A stretch of 13,325 nucleotides of DNA from Flavipsychrobacter stenotrophus (GCA_947372365.1 CANBTK010000011.1:1-13325), one strand, 5' to 3'; shown: positions 4,993 through 13,325, numbered from the stretch's first letter. Program-made: numbers and translations. The notes: a model not told the origin generated them from the letters alone.

Positions 4993-5230
4993 GGCAGTCT
5001 TTAGTCGGCAGTCCTCAGCTTGAAGTTGGCCGCCTTCAACCTTTAGCCTACAATGGGTAACGGACGGGCAATTGATACTGGCAGCCAAGTTTACCAACCT
5101 CCCATTTCGGGAATTGCCCACCGCTTCACTTACGGCTTTCTACTCTAAACTGACACCTTATGACTCACACCTGATAACTTGTGACTTGTGACTTACGACT
5201 TATGACTTAAAACTTATGACTCCCTACTTA
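4993..5230. repeat. Degenerate heptanucleotide (7-bp) tandem array filling a whole intergenic spacer
   Basis: The sequence can be divided into 34 consecutive 7-mers in one register. The left block (4993-5048) reads GGCAGTC TTTAGTC, GGCAGTC CTCAGCT and similar. The right block (5126-5230) reads TAACTTG TGACTTG, TGACTTA CGACTTA, TGACTTA AAACTTA and similar. The middle (5049-5125) is too degenerate to be sure. On the minus strand the left block reads GACTGCC/GACTAAA, and on the plus strand the right block reads GACTTAT/GACTTAC, so the two blocks carry a GACT-led heptad in opposite orientations. The array ends on the proline dehydrogenase stop codon (5228-5230) and begins 6 nt before the methyltransferase start. 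Confidence 0.75.
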
Positions 5231-6394
5231 AAGCCTTCTGCGTTTTATTTCCTTTTGCAGTAGTACCAGTTCCCGGCTGGTTTGGCCGGCAACGGATGTA
5301 TTTTCCTGTGCCCTGCGCATAAGGTAGGGAATAACGTCATACACGGGGCCGTAGGGCAGGTATTTGGCTACATGGTAGCCGCTGTTAGCAAGGTTAAACG
5401 AGATGTTGTCACTCATGCCATAAAGCTGCGAAAAATACACCCTATCAGTAGTGGCGGGTATATTGTTGGCTTCCATGTATTTGGCAGCTAGCAAGCAGCT
5501 GTTTTCGTTGTGCGTGCCTATGAAAACGGCATTGTATTGTAGGTTTTGCAGGCAGAAAAGCACTGCTTCGTCATAGTCTTTGTCGGTGGCTTGTTTGTTG
5601 GGTTGTATAGGCGATGGGTAGCCCATTTCGGCAGCCCTTTTGCGTTCTTTTTCCATGTAGGCACCGCGCACCAGTTTGGAGCCATGCAGGTAGCCTTTTG
5701 TTTTGGCCACAACAATGGACTCTTGCAGGAACAACAGCCTGTCGTGCCTGTATAGCTGAAAGGTGTTAAAGACAACCACCTTTTCTTTGTTGTATTTTTC
5801 CATCATCGCATCGGTAAGCTCGTCCACTGGTTTTTGTATCCAGCTTTCTTCGGCATCTACCAGTACCATAATGTTGTTGTCGGCTGCGGCCTTGCAAACC
5901 TTGTCTATGCGGCCATAAATACGGTTGTATTCAGCCTGTTCATCTGCCGAAATGGTTGCTTGGGCGTGCACTTTTTCCAGCAGGGCAAACCTGGCAAAGC
6001 CGGTCACCTTCATGCTGATAAAGGGTATGTTCTTATTTTTTGAAGCGTATTGGATTGCTTTCACAAATTCGGGCACAGCAAGGTCAAAATCATGCTCGCT
6101 TTCCTTGCCTTCCACGCCATAATCCAGTATGGTATCCACTCCATATTTACCAATCTCAGCAGCGGTGCCAGCGGCCTCAGCCATTGTTTCGCCCCCGCAA
6201 AAATGGTTGAATAGTGTTTTTTTGATTAACCCTTTTACAGGCAGTTTCCACGAAATGGCAAAATCGGTCAACTTTAAACCAATACTGGTTATAGTTGGTG
6301 ACGCCATGGAGGAAAAAAGGAAGCGGGCCTGTTTTAGTTCACTATTGCTACGGTACTTAAAAGCAATCTCGGTATTTTCAAATTCAGGAAGCAT
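5228..6394 (-). CDS. Proline dehydrogenase (monofunctional PRODH)
   Basis: Oxidises L-proline to 1-pyrroline-5-carboxylate with FAD and passes electrons to quinone (EC 1.5.5.2), the first step of proline catabolism. It is usually membrane-associated. At 388 aa it has only the PRODH (beta/alpha)8 barrel, with neither the DNA-binding nor the aldehyde dehydrogenase domain of long PutA proteins. Visible motifs: 'TILDYGVEGKE' (88-98), 'FISMKVTGFA' (125-134), 'MVLVDAEESW' (176-185), 'VVFNTFQLYRHDRL' (207-220), 'KLVRGAYMEKER' (240-251), 'FIGTHNE' (291-297), 'FSQLYGMSDN' (321-330) and 'YLMRRAQEN' (357-365), the last holding the Arg pair that binds the proline carboxylate. ATG 6394 is chosen over a TTG at 6415 because a -7 promoter box lies at 6413-6420. 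No P5C dehydrogenase gene lies nearby in the window. Confidence 0.95.
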   Translation of the reverse strand: MLPEFENTEIAFKYRSNSELKQARFLFSSMASPTITSIGLKLTDFAISWKLPVKGLIKKTLFNHFCGGETMAEAAGTAAEIGKYGVDTILDYGVEGKESEHDFDLAVPEFVKAIQYASKNKNIPFISMKVTGFARFALLEKVHAQATISADEQAEYNRIYGRIDKVCKAAADNNIMVLVDAEESWIQKPVDELTDAMMEKYNKEKVVVFNTFQLYRHDRLLFLQESIVVAKTKGYLHGSKLVRGAYMEKERKRAAEMGYPSPIQPNKQATDKDYDEAVLFCLQNLQYNAVFIGTHNENSCLLAAKYMEANNIPATTDRVYFSQLYGMSDNISFNLANSGYHVAKYLPYGPVYDVIPYLMRRAQENTSVAGQTSRELVLLQKEIKRRRL

Positions 6395-6412
6395 ACTTAT
6401 ATATGTAGGGTG

Positions 6413-6420
6413 CAAAGGTA
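6413..6420 (-). promoter_or_regulatory. Bacteroidota-type -7 promoter element for proline dehydrogenase
   Basis: The minus strand reads TACCTTTG, matching TAnnTTTG, and ends 18 nt before the ATG at 6394. This gives a predicted leader of about 10-13 nt and argues for that start. No clear -33 element was found. Confidence 0.5.
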
Positions 6421-6497
6421 ATAGTTTGCTGCTACTAGTTCACTATCCGTAGCCATCAAAATAGAATTAAGCGGCACAACTTTTTAAATTTGCCTCC

Positions 6498-7535
6498 CTA
6501 ATGTATCCCCCTCTCGTTAAGGGCCTGCTGGTAAAGGCGGGCATTTTTAAGGTGTTCGTCATCGGTGCTGGCAAATACGGATGCCCCACTTAGGTCGGCC
6601 TTAGCGCAAAAATAGATGAAGGTGGTTTGGGGTGCGTGCAATACGGCATCAACCGAACTGGCAGAGGGTGTGCATATGGGGCCGGGTGGCAGCCCCGCGT
6701 TTTGGTAGGTATTATAGGGCGATTGGGTTTTAAGCATAACCCCTGTTACCCTCTTTATGGCAAAATCGCCAATAGCGAACTTCACGGTAGGGTCGGCCTG
6801 CAGCCTCATGCCTTTTTCAAGGCGGTTAAGGTACACGCTGGCAATTTTAGGCTTGTCGTCAGCTTTGTTGGTTTCCTCGTCTACAATTGAAGCGATGATG
6901 GTTGCTTGTGTAGGCGTGAGGCCATGGTTTTTTGCTTCCGCCTTGCGTTCGTCAGTCCAGAAGCGGGCATAGTTTTTTTGTATCTTCCTGAATGCTTTAT
7001 CAGGTGTAGTATTCCAGTAAAACTCGTAAGTGTCAGGTATTACGGCACAAAGCACGGTATTGGTATCCAGCCCGAATTCGTCCACATACTCAGGCTGGTT
7101 CAGCATTTCTGTAAGTTTGGCAGGCTCTACTTCCAGGTTATTGCTAAGTAAATCAATGAAATCCTGCTTAGTGCGCAGTTTATTGATGACCAGTTTTACC
7201 GGCACCTGGCTACCATTCCTCAGTTTGCGGGCTAAATCGAAACTGCTACAACCCCGCTGCACCAGGTATTTGCCGGGGCGTATGTGCTCAGGTAGTTTCC
7301 ATCGTTTGGCTATAATGTCAAAGCTGCCAGGGTTACTTATGTAGCCGCTATCGCTCAGGTTGGCCAGCAGTTCCGGGTATGTTTCCCCGGTACGAACATA
7401 CAGGAAGCGGTCTTTATGGCTATTGGGGCCGAAAAAGTAATAGAGGCCGGCAATAAGTGCGGCAAAAATGATGATAAGAATGGTAATAGGTGCCCGCGAG
7501 TTCTTTTTCTTCGCCTTTCCTTTCGCTTTTGCCAT
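6498..7535 (-). CDS. mltG: Endolytic murein transglycosylase MltG (YceG-like)
   Basis: Cleaves nascent peptidoglycan strands inside the chain and is thought to set strand length by ending synthesis; it is anchored in the inner membrane with its catalytic domain in the periplasm. The 345-aa protein has a Lys-rich cytoplasmic N-terminus (MAKAKGKAKKK), one transmembrane segment at about 16-36, a LysM-like/linker part, and the catalytic domain from about 165. Key motifs are 'IIASIVDEETNK' (213-224) with the conserved catalytic Glu in the D219-E220-E221 stretch, 'NRLEKGMRLQADPTV' (237-251), 'SPYNTYQNAGLPPGPICTPS' (272-291) and 'IYFCAKADLSGASVFASTDDEH' (307-328). All match the E. coli family closely. 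It has its own promoter box very close to the start codon. It lies 114 bp downstream of tamL on the same strand, making an envelope-biogenesis cluster. Confidence 0.96.
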   Translation of the reverse strand: MAKAKGKAKKKNSRAPITILIIIFAALIAGLYYFFGPNSHKDRFLYVRTGETYPELLANLSDSGYISNPGSFDIIAKRWKLPEHIRPGKYLVQRGCSSFDLARKLRNGSQVPVKLVINKLRTKQDFIDLLSNNLEVEPAKLTEMLNQPEYVDEFGLDTNTVLCAVIPDTYEFYWNTTPDKAFRKIQKNYARFWTDERKAEAKNHGLTPTQATIIASIVDEETNKADDKPKIASVYLNRLEKGMRLQADPTVKFAIGDFAIKRVTGVMLKTQSPYNTYQNAGLPPGPICTPSASSVDAVLHAPQTTFIYFCAKADLSGASVFASTDDEHLKNARLYQQALNERGIH

Positions 7536-7539
7536 GTAG

Positions 7540-7547
7540 CAAAGTTA
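7540..7547 (-). promoter_or_regulatory. Bacteroidota-type -7 promoter element almost touching the mltG start codon
   Basis: The minus strand reads TAACTTTG, matching TAnnTTTG, and is separated from the mltG ATG by only 4 nt. Transcription would begin at or within a few bases of the start codon, which implies a leaderless or nearly leaderless mRNA. Otherwise the true start is further inside, or this match is by chance. No -33 TTTG was recognised. Confidence 0.4.
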
Positions 7548-7649
7548 ATAGATAGGCTATAACTTTTACCGCAGTATAGATTATTTTTAATAGGTATAAT
7601 ATGATTCCTTTTTGTTGTATAACTGTTTTGCCGGGTGCTACCGCTTATT

Positions 7650-9935
7650 TTAGAATGGGTAGCCTATACCGATATTTAAGGTCATGTTGTTTTTCTTCCA
7701 CGTGGGGTCGGCAAATTGGATATCCTTTATCACCCAGCGTTCATTTTCAGGCAGCCATGGCTTGCGGATAGGGATACCAAGGTCAAGCCGCAACAGGAGT
7801 ATTTTAAAATCGAAACGAAGGCCCAGGCCGGCATCGGCGGCTAATTCTTTATAGAAGTTTTTGGTAAACTGCCCGCCCGGCAGGTTAGGGTTGTCATTGT
7901 AAAGCCATATGTTGCCGGCATCAACAAATGCTGCCCAGTTAAGGAACTTATATAAGTGCTGCCGCAATTCTACATTGGCTTCCAGTTTTATATCGCCCAG
8001 TGTTTGTACATACCTCGCATTACTGTGACTGATGGCATATTCGCTATAGGTGCCTGGCCCTACCAGGCGGGAGGGGAAGCCCCGGAGGTCGCTGTTGCCA
8101 CCTGCCCAAAACTGTTTGATATTGGGTAATTCGTGCGAATTGCCATAAGGTATGCCCAGGCCTATAAGGGCGCGGGAAGCAATGGTTGTGGCATCGGAAA
8201 GCCTGTAGTAATACCTGAAATCGGGCTGGAATTTCATGTATTGGGCATACTTAGTACCTAAAATTCCCTGGGGGTTTTTATCAAAATTGGCTTTCTGTGC
8301 CAGCCCCAGTATATTGCCTGAAAAATCTATCAGCCCATTGAAATAAAAGGAGTGCACCCTGGGGGGGCCTACCTGCGAATTGTAGGTAAATTCATAGGTG
8401 GGGCCTATAATGAGCCCGTTAAAGACAAGGTTGCTATAATAAGTATTCTTCTGGCTTAAGGTGCCAAAGGTGTCGGTTTTTACGTAGGTGATATTGATAG
8501 GGTAAAGCTGGTGGCCTTTGTGCAGGCCTTCTTTCCAGCTGTAGCCATACGATACAGAATATGATTTGATGCTCAATAAGTTCAATTGGGCCTCATAGTT
8601 ATACTTGGCCTTAACAATGGAATGCGGCAATGAGCTGTTGGAGGTTTGGATATTGATAAAGGGTACTATAAACCTGGGTATTGACAACCCGGTTTCAGCG
8701 CCATAATTGTAAATGTTAGATTGCCTGGCAATGCCGCTGTACTGTAGCTCGAAGCCGCCATGTACCTTCACCTGGAACTCTTCCGCACCTTTAAAGGAGT
8801 TCCTGTTTTTCCAGCTGATGCTGGCCTGCGACCCCGCCATGTTGTCGTTTTGTGTTAATGCCCCTATCTGCATACGTATAGATTTTTTGGGGTAGGAGGT
8901 AAGGTATAAATATACGTTGAGCAGCGAGTCATTAACAGGCTCGTAGCGGCTTTTTACAAATTTAAAAGTACCCAGGTTTATGAGCCTGCTGATAGTAGCA
9001 TTGTGGCTGGCCCTGTCGTACTCATCACCTTTTTCAAATAGCAGCGCGTTAGAGAATATAAGCGGCTTATAAGCCTTCTTGGGGCCTACAATGTGATAGC
9101 CGTCATAAATAACATCACTGGCTTTGCTGGTGTCAGTATTTTTGCCATTAAGCCGGTAATTGGCGTAGATGTAAATGTCGTTAATTGAGTAGCGTGTAAA
9201 AGCTTCTGGCGGTATTTCCTCCTGCTTCAGCTGCACATGCATGTTTACCTTGTTATTGCCCAAAGAGGTGTCAGCTATTACCAATAAATAGTCGGGCTTA
9301 AAGTAGTAGTACCCCCTGTCTTTAAGTTCCTTGTCAATCCGCACCCTTTCGGCTTTGATCAGCTCAAGGTTGTAAGGGGCCCCTTCCTTTAGCAGGGTGG
9401 CCCGGAATGTGCTGTCAATGCAGTGGTTAATGGCGGACGAATCTTTTACAAGGAAGGTTTTGTTGATGGTGTACTGCGGGCCGGTAGCTATGTTAAAGAT
9501 GGCCGTTGTTTTCCTTTTATTACTATCCACCTTTGCAGTGGCAGTGCCTTTTGCAAAGAAGAAGCCCCTGTTGAGCAGGTAATTCAGCATGATATCTTTA
9601 TTCATGCCAAGGTTTACGGTCGATGCCAGCACAGGCGGCTCGCCAGCCTTATTCCTCAGCCATCTCCTTAGGCCCTTATTTTTTTTGGGGTTGCCCGCGG
9701 CATTGTACAGGTATAGCTTTACTCTCATGCCGGCCAGTTTTGTATTGGGCTTGGGCCTCACCAGCGCTACCATATCGTTAATCAGTATTTTCCTTTCTTT
9801 TCTGCTAGCCTCATCATCGCTTATAATTACTTTGCTGCCGGTAAAAAGGGTTTCCCCTTTAGCAAGGTGTTTGGTGTTGCTGCATGCGCATGTTGTAAAA
9901 GCCAGAAGGAACAAAAAAAGTGTCCGGGTACCCAT
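7650..9935 (-). CDS. tamL: TamL, lipoprotein-type TamA/BamA-family outer-membrane protein
   Basis: Outer-membrane Omp85-superfamily protein, the Bacteroidota counterpart of TamA. It works with TamB in outer-membrane biogenesis (protein insertion and/or phospholipid transport in the family). At 761 aa it starts with a hydrophobic signal and a Cys-containing site (LAFTTCACSNTKHLAKG, Cys 16 and 18). This resembles the lipidated N-terminus of TamL, but the lipobox is atypical. Residues ~40-350 form POTRA-like repeats ('MLNYLLNRGFFFAKGTATAKV', 'RIDKELKDRGYYYFKPDYLLV', 'TISRLINLGTFKFVKSRYEPV'). The rest is a 16-strand-type barrel with the diagnostic loop-6 motif DLRGF at 616-620 and a C-terminal strand ending in aromatic F (IGIGYPF), the usual beta-signal. 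It starts 10 nt after the tamB stop, so the two are cotranscribed. No clear terminator lies in the 114 bp before mltG. Confidence 0.93.
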   Translation of the reverse strand: MGTRTLFLFLLAFTTCACSNTKHLAKGETLFTGSKVIISDDEASRKERKILINDMVALVRPKPNTKLAGMRVKLYLYNAAGNPKKNKGLRRWLRNKAGEPPVLASTVNLGMNKDIMLNYLLNRGFFFAKGTATAKVDSNKRKTTAIFNIATGPQYTINKTFLVKDSSAINHCIDSTFRATLLKEGAPYNLELIKAERVRIDKELKDRGYYYFKPDYLLVIADTSLGNNKVNMHVQLKQEEIPPEAFTRYSINDIYIYANYRLNGKNTDTSKASDVIYDGYHIVGPKKAYKPLIFSNALLFEKGDEYDRASHNATISRLINLGTFKFVKSRYEPVNDSLLNVYLYLTSYPKKSIRMQIGALTQNDNMAGSQASISWKNRNSFKGAEEFQVKVHGGFELQYSGIARQSNIYNYGAETGLSIPRFIVPFINIQTSNSSLPHSIVKAKYNYEAQLNLLSIKSYSVSYGYSWKEGLHKGHQLYPINITYVKTDTFGTLSQKNTYYSNLVFNGLIIGPTYEFTYNSQVGPPRVHSFYFNGLIDFSGNILGLAQKANFDKNPQGILGTKYAQYMKFQPDFRYYYRLSDATTIASRALIGLGIPYGNSHELPNIKQFWAGGNSDLRGFPSRLVGPGTYSEYAISHSNARYVQTLGDIKLEANVELRQHLYKFLNWAAFVDAGNIWLYNDNPNLPGGQFTKNFYKELAADAGLGLRFDFKILLLRLDLGIPIRKPWLPENERWVIKDIQFADPTWKKNNMTLNIGIGYPF

Positions 9936-9945
9936 AGTTAAGCAA

Positions 9946-12900
9946 TTACTTTTTTACCTCGTTGTTATTAGGGTTTTTCCTTTTTTTGAAAATTGTGTTG
10001 AACCTGTTGTAGTCTACGCTTACAATAAAATCGAGGCCGGTTTGGGTTACATAACCCTGTAGTGCACCTTCATTATAATTTTTCCTGTAGGCCTGCAGCG
10101 AATACCTGCCATCTTCGGTTAGCAGGTAGTCGGCTGAAAAGTTGCTGGGTATATACTGGCTTTGGTTATTAGTGGCCTGTGGGCCATCCAGCTCAAAATC
10201 GTTGCCTACAGTAAGTTTCAGCCTGTCGTTAAGCAGCCGTTTGGATGCGGCCAGGTTCAGGTCCGTCCGTTGCCTGAGCCCGCCGGTGGTGTAGTCATCG
10301 GTAGTGGCGAGGTTTACATCAAGGTCCACTCCCTTCACGTATTTTCCCGCAGCCTGGTTCAGTTGCTCGCCTATAAAGCGGCTTACGCTTTGCAGGGCTG
10401 TGTTGCCTATGCTTGTGGAAGCGCCAGATGCAAATGGGTCGTCAGCAACGAAGCGGTTTAAAAGCAATACTGCAAAAACCTGCTTATTGAGTTGCGAGGT
10501 GTCGTTATGCAATTGGTTGAGTTTGCCCCGGACTAATTCTACCTGGTCGGCTGATAATGGGTAGGTTTTATTTTCGGGCAATATGATATCAAAAGTAAGC
10601 GATGGCTGTAGCAGCGCGCCCCTCATGTTAAGCTCTACATCAAACGGCAGCTTTTGCTTGTAGTAGTTGAGCTGCACAGGGTCCTGTATCTCTTTTTGTA
10701 TAAGGTCGTAAGGGGCCAGGTTAGATGAGTAAACTGCGGTAACGTTCAGGTTGGTGTTTTTTACCGGGTCGCCTGTAAACACAATGGAACTGCCTGGCTT
10801 TATAATGAATTTCCTCTTTATAAAATTGTAGTTAAGCTGGTAGGCACCATCATTCAGCTCATAGTTACCGGTTATGCCCAGGGTGCCATCCTGTAGTATG
10901 TAAGTATTTAATGCTGCTACGCCCCGTACCTTAATAAAATCGCCTGTTGCCTGGTCCAGCACCATGCTTAGCTGGGCCTGTTTGTCAACGGTGATATTTA
11001 CATTAATGGAGGAGCCTTTAGCGTAGCTTTCTTTTTTAACAGAGCTGTCTTTTTTCCTGGCCGTAAGCACCTTTGTTGTTGTACTGTCGTGCATGTTCCT
11101 GAACACAGTAATACCCTTGCTGCTTTCCAGTTCAGGGTTGCTTTCGGGTGTCACCACAACTATGTCAGTCCCTTTAAGCAAGCCTATGCTGCCATCAATT
11201 GCAGGGGCTGCGGGAGTGCCCTTTATGTTCAGGTTGGTATTGAGTACAAGGTCGCCGTAAAAGGTTTTGTTATGCTCGTGGGTGGAGTGTATTGCCCTCC
11301 ATTTTTTGGCGTTAATATTCAGGTCGAAATAGGGGTTAGTTGGGTCCTGTATATTTACATCGCCATCTATTACTGCTTTGTTAGCGGCACTATCCAGTAT
11401 GGTGAATTTCTGAAACGAGGCAACCCCTTCGTTAAAGGTTATTTTTTCGTGCGGCATTGAGTACACGGCATTCAGCTGGGTTACTGTGGTTATGAGCTTG
11501 TCGGTAGTGAGCTCGCCGGTAACCCTTGGCGCCCTGGCAGTGCCTTGTATTTTCAAATTGCCTTTTATGCTGCCGCTGCTGTTTTTCAGCTGCTTCTGCG
11601 ACAGGTTTTCAAAACTCTTCAGGTTTACTGAATTCAGGCTAAGCGCCAGGTTAAAATCGTTGCCATCTTGTGGCTGCAGGTAATAGCTGCCCTTTACGGC
11701 CAAATCATTCCCGTTGCCTTGCAATATTAAATTAGCATCCATGGCTTGTGGTTTGCTGTTGCTTACTGTGGCTTTAAGGTTACCAAGCGAATCGCCCATT
11801 ACCATAAGGTTTTTCACTTCTAAATCGGTGGTAATTTTCATGCCATCAGCGGTATTGCTGACGGTAGCAACCCCGGTCAGGGCCCCTTCTACAAGGGAAG
11901 TATCTGCCTTGCTGATTGCCCTTGTTATATTGCCCAGCGCAAAGTTGGACACTTCGGCTTTTACGGGGGCACCTGGCTGCTGCTGGAGGCTGTTGATAGC
12001 TATCGACTGGTTTTTGCTGGTAATGGCAATGTTACTGATGTAATAGCCGTTGGTGGCAAGGGTAACGCTATTGGGCTGCGCTACCTGCCATTCATTATAG
12101 TCCAGCTTAAGGCCTGGCAGCAAATGTATTATTTTGTTTTCCCCTTGCTGCTGCAAATTGGCTGCTGCTGCAAACCGCTCTTTTTTGTCAGCATCAGCAA
12201 GGCTTATGCTGGTGGTAATGTTATCCTGGTTCAGCCCGCCATGTATGTCGGCATACCAGATGCCGAACTGGTTATAGGTAAGGTGGCCTGCTGTAACTTT
12301 ATAGGTTAGGCCGGAATCGGAACCCCGCACCTGCACATTGCCTCCCTGTAGCGTAATGCTGTCGTAAATAACGTTAGGGATTGTGGCGTTTAAACTCAGG
12401 CTACGCGGGTCGAAAGCACCATCAATATGTATGGAGTCAAAGCTGTGCAGCTTCGGGAATAGCCCGTGCAGTATGGGTTTGTCAGTTACAGTTGCCATGA
12501 AGGCAAGGTTGTAGTCGCCCGGAAGGTGCGTAGTATCATTGGCTGCGGCAATCTTTTTCTTGGTACTGTCGGTCAGCAGCACTTTGTAGCGGCTGGCTAT
12601 GTTGTTGGCTACTATTGCGGGTATTTTAGATAGCGGTACTTTACCCGTTAACCTTGCCTGTAGTGCGTCCAGGTACACAAATATGTTTTGCCCGGTATCT
12701 GCGCTGGGCCTCGATATGATGTGTATGCTGTCCGGTACATAGCGCTGCCCGTTAATAGCTATGACAGGGTCCGTCCATTTTAATTCGCCTACCGGGTAGT
12801 CAGGGTTTAGCTCGGGGAAGTCGGCTGTTATATTGCCATGCACCCTGAATGGGCCTTTGTAAAGGTTGAGTTGCTGAAAGTCAAGGCTATCAATTTTAGC

Positions 12901-13325
12901 GTCCATTGTTGCAGCAACATATTTGCCGGTAAAGTCGGCGTGGGCCGCCAGGTGCATACTCGCGCTTGGGTCGGTGCTTTCCAGGGCCAGGTTGCCTTGT
13001 TTGTTAAACACTTTGCCAGTAAATGTTATGCCGCTGTAAGGGTAATTCTGGAATGCCGCCGATTTGATATTCCCACCAAAATCTGCCGCCATTATTTTGG
13101 GGTCGAAGCTGGTCCCCTTTGCTGTGAATGATGCGCTGAAAAAGCCCATCAGGGAGTCTTGCCTGAATATTTTGCCCGCATTGAAATTGACGGCGTTCAC
13201 GGCAATATCATACTTTTCTTTTCCTTTTCCCGGCGACATAAAGAGGTAACCCTTTATGCTGATGTCGCCATCATTGGTGCGTACAAAGACATTGGGGCTG
13301 TAGTCCAGTGTGGTACCCGCTACTT
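9946..13325 (-). CDS. tamB: TamB-like translocation and assembly module protein (5' end outside the window)
   Basis: Large periplasm-spanning partner of TamL; AsmA/TamB-family proteins form long hydrophobic beta-grooves between inner and outer membrane. The visible part is 1125 residues. The frame stays open to the right edge: 28 codons precede the internal Met at 13239 and read '...NVFVRTNDGDISIKGYLF', so that Met is not the start. The body is a long series of short beta repeats ('GNLALESTD', 'VHGNITADF', 'VRGVAALNTYILQDGTLGITGNYEL'). The last ~350 residues match the TamB C-terminal (DUF490) domain, including 'FIKRKFIIKPGSSIVFTGDP', 'PVQLNYYKQKLPFDVELNMRG' (broken here only by wording), and 'LFVLLLNRF'-type segment AVLLLNRFVADDPF. 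The order is tamB then tamL, opposite to tamA-tamB of Proteobacteria. The N-terminal membrane anchor lies outside the window. Confidence 0.93.
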   Translation of the reverse strand, partial: VAGTTLDYSPNVFVRTNDGDISIKGYLFMSPGKGKEKYDIAVNAVNFNAGKIFRQDSLMGFFSASFTAKGTSFDPKIMAADFGGNIKSAAFQNYPYSGITFTGKVFNKQGNLALESTDPSASMHLAAHADFTGKYVAATMDAKIDSLDFQQLNLYKGPFRVHGNITADFPELNPDYPVGELKWTDPVIAINGQRYVPDSIHIISRPSADTGQNIFVYLDALQARLTGKVPLSKIPAIVANNIASRYKVLLTDSTKKKIAAANDTTHLPGDYNLAFMATVTDKPILHGLFPKLHSFDSIHIDGAFDPRSLSLNATIPNVIYDSITLQGGNVQVRGSDSGLTYKVTAGHLTYNQFGIWYADIHGGLNQDNITTSISLADADKKERFAAAANLQQQGENKIIHLLPGLKLDYNEWQVAQPNSVTLATNGYYISNIAITSKNQSIAINSLQQQPGAPVKAEVSNFALGNITRAISKADTSLVEGALTGVATVSNTADGMKITTDLEVKNLMVMGDSLGNLKATVSNSKPQAMDANLILQGNGNDLAVKGSYYLQPQDGNDFNLALSLNSVNLKSFENLSQKQLKNSSGSIKGNLKIQGTARAPRVTGELTTDKLITTVTQLNAVYSMPHEKITFNEGVASFQKFTILDSAANKAVIDGDVNIQDPTNPYFDLNINAKKWRAIHSTHEHNKTFYGDLVLNTNLNIKGTPAAPAIDGSIGLLKGTDIVVVTPESNPELESSKGITVFRNMHDSTTTKVLTARKKDSSVKKESYAKGSSINVNITVDKQAQLSMVLDQATGDFIKVRGVAALNTYILQDGTLGITGNYELNDGAYQLNYNFIKRKFIIKPGSSIVFTGDPVKNTNLNVTAVYSSNLAPYDLIQKEIQDPVQLNYYKQKLPFDVELNMRGALLQPSLTFDIILPENKTYPLSADQVELVRGKLNQLHNDTSQLNKQVFAVLLLNRFVADDPFASGASTSIGNTALQSVSRFIGEQLNQAAGKYVKGVDLDVNLATTDDYTTGGLRQRTDLNLAASKRLLNDRLKLTVGNDFELDGPQATNNQSQYIPSNFSADYLLTEDGRYSLQAYRKNYNEGALQGYVTQTGLDFIVSVDYNRFNTIFKKRKNPNNNEVKK

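Noticed and set aside
4987..5121. Longer methyltransferase starting at ATG 5121
   Set aside because: The additional 45 residues are encoded largely by the 7-bp repeat array and have low-complexity, repeat-derived sequence.
6395..6415. Proline dehydrogenase start at TTG 6415
   Set aside because: It overlaps the -7 box at 6413-6420; ATG 6394 fits better.
13237..13239. Internal Met at 13239 as the tamB start
   Set aside because: The frame is open to the window edge with TamB-like beta-repeat sequence before it, so the gene is partial here.
1..13325. CRISPR array, insertion sequence, prophage or classic defence cluster
   Set aside because: No regularly spaced identical repeats of CRISPR size, no transposase, integrase, nuclease or reverse-transcriptase motifs were seen in any frame.

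Overview
The window looks like chromosomal DNA of a Bacteroidota bacterium, most likely of the Chitinophagaceae/Sphingobacteriia type. Three observations support this. Four genes are preceded by the Bacteroidota -7 promoter element TAnnTTTG, and clear Shine-Dalgarno sequences are missing. The lipoprotein-type TamA homologue (TamL) next to tamB is a Bacteroidota/Chlorobi trait. The small AraC proteins and the GACT-type heptanucleotide spacer are also types I associate with this phylum. Genus cannot be fixed from the sequence alone.

Layout. Positions 1-159 hold the end of a class V aminotransferase-like gene. Positions 160-1009 contain no gene; they hold two ~110-bp direct repeat copies, a pair of short palindromes and a perfect 14-bp inverted repeat. 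Two tandem paralogous regulators follow (1010-1570 and 1656-2228), each with an HMA-like N-terminal domain and a C-terminal AraC DNA-binding domain. A relic of the same dispersed repeat lies just after them. A small secreted protein with a degenerate M23 (LytM) fold (2333-2803, minus) is divergent from fructose-1,6-bisphosphatase (2904-3926, plus); both carry consensus -7 boxes in the shared spacer. fbp ends at a hairpin terminator that abuts a convergent 70-aa gene resembling only the N-terminal part of HigA-type antitoxins.

From 4372 to the right edge all genes are on the minus strand. In transcription order from the right they are tamB (5' end outside the window), tamL, mltG, a monofunctional proline dehydrogenase, and a small class I methyltransferase. 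tamB and tamL are 10 nt apart and almost certainly cotranscribed; together they should form the outer-membrane translocation and assembly module. mltG (peptidoglycan strand terminator) adds a second envelope function. mltG and proline dehydrogenase have their own -7 boxes, so this is probably not one long operon. The spacer between proline dehydrogenase and the methyltransferase is almost entirely a degenerate 7-bp tandem array.

No defence system, CRISPR array, insertion sequence, tRNA or rRNA was seen. The most unusual items are the 7-bp array filling a spacer from stop codon to start codon, the dispersed repeat family, the HMA-AraC tandem pair, the catalytically dead M23-like protein, and the orphan HigA-like N-terminal module.
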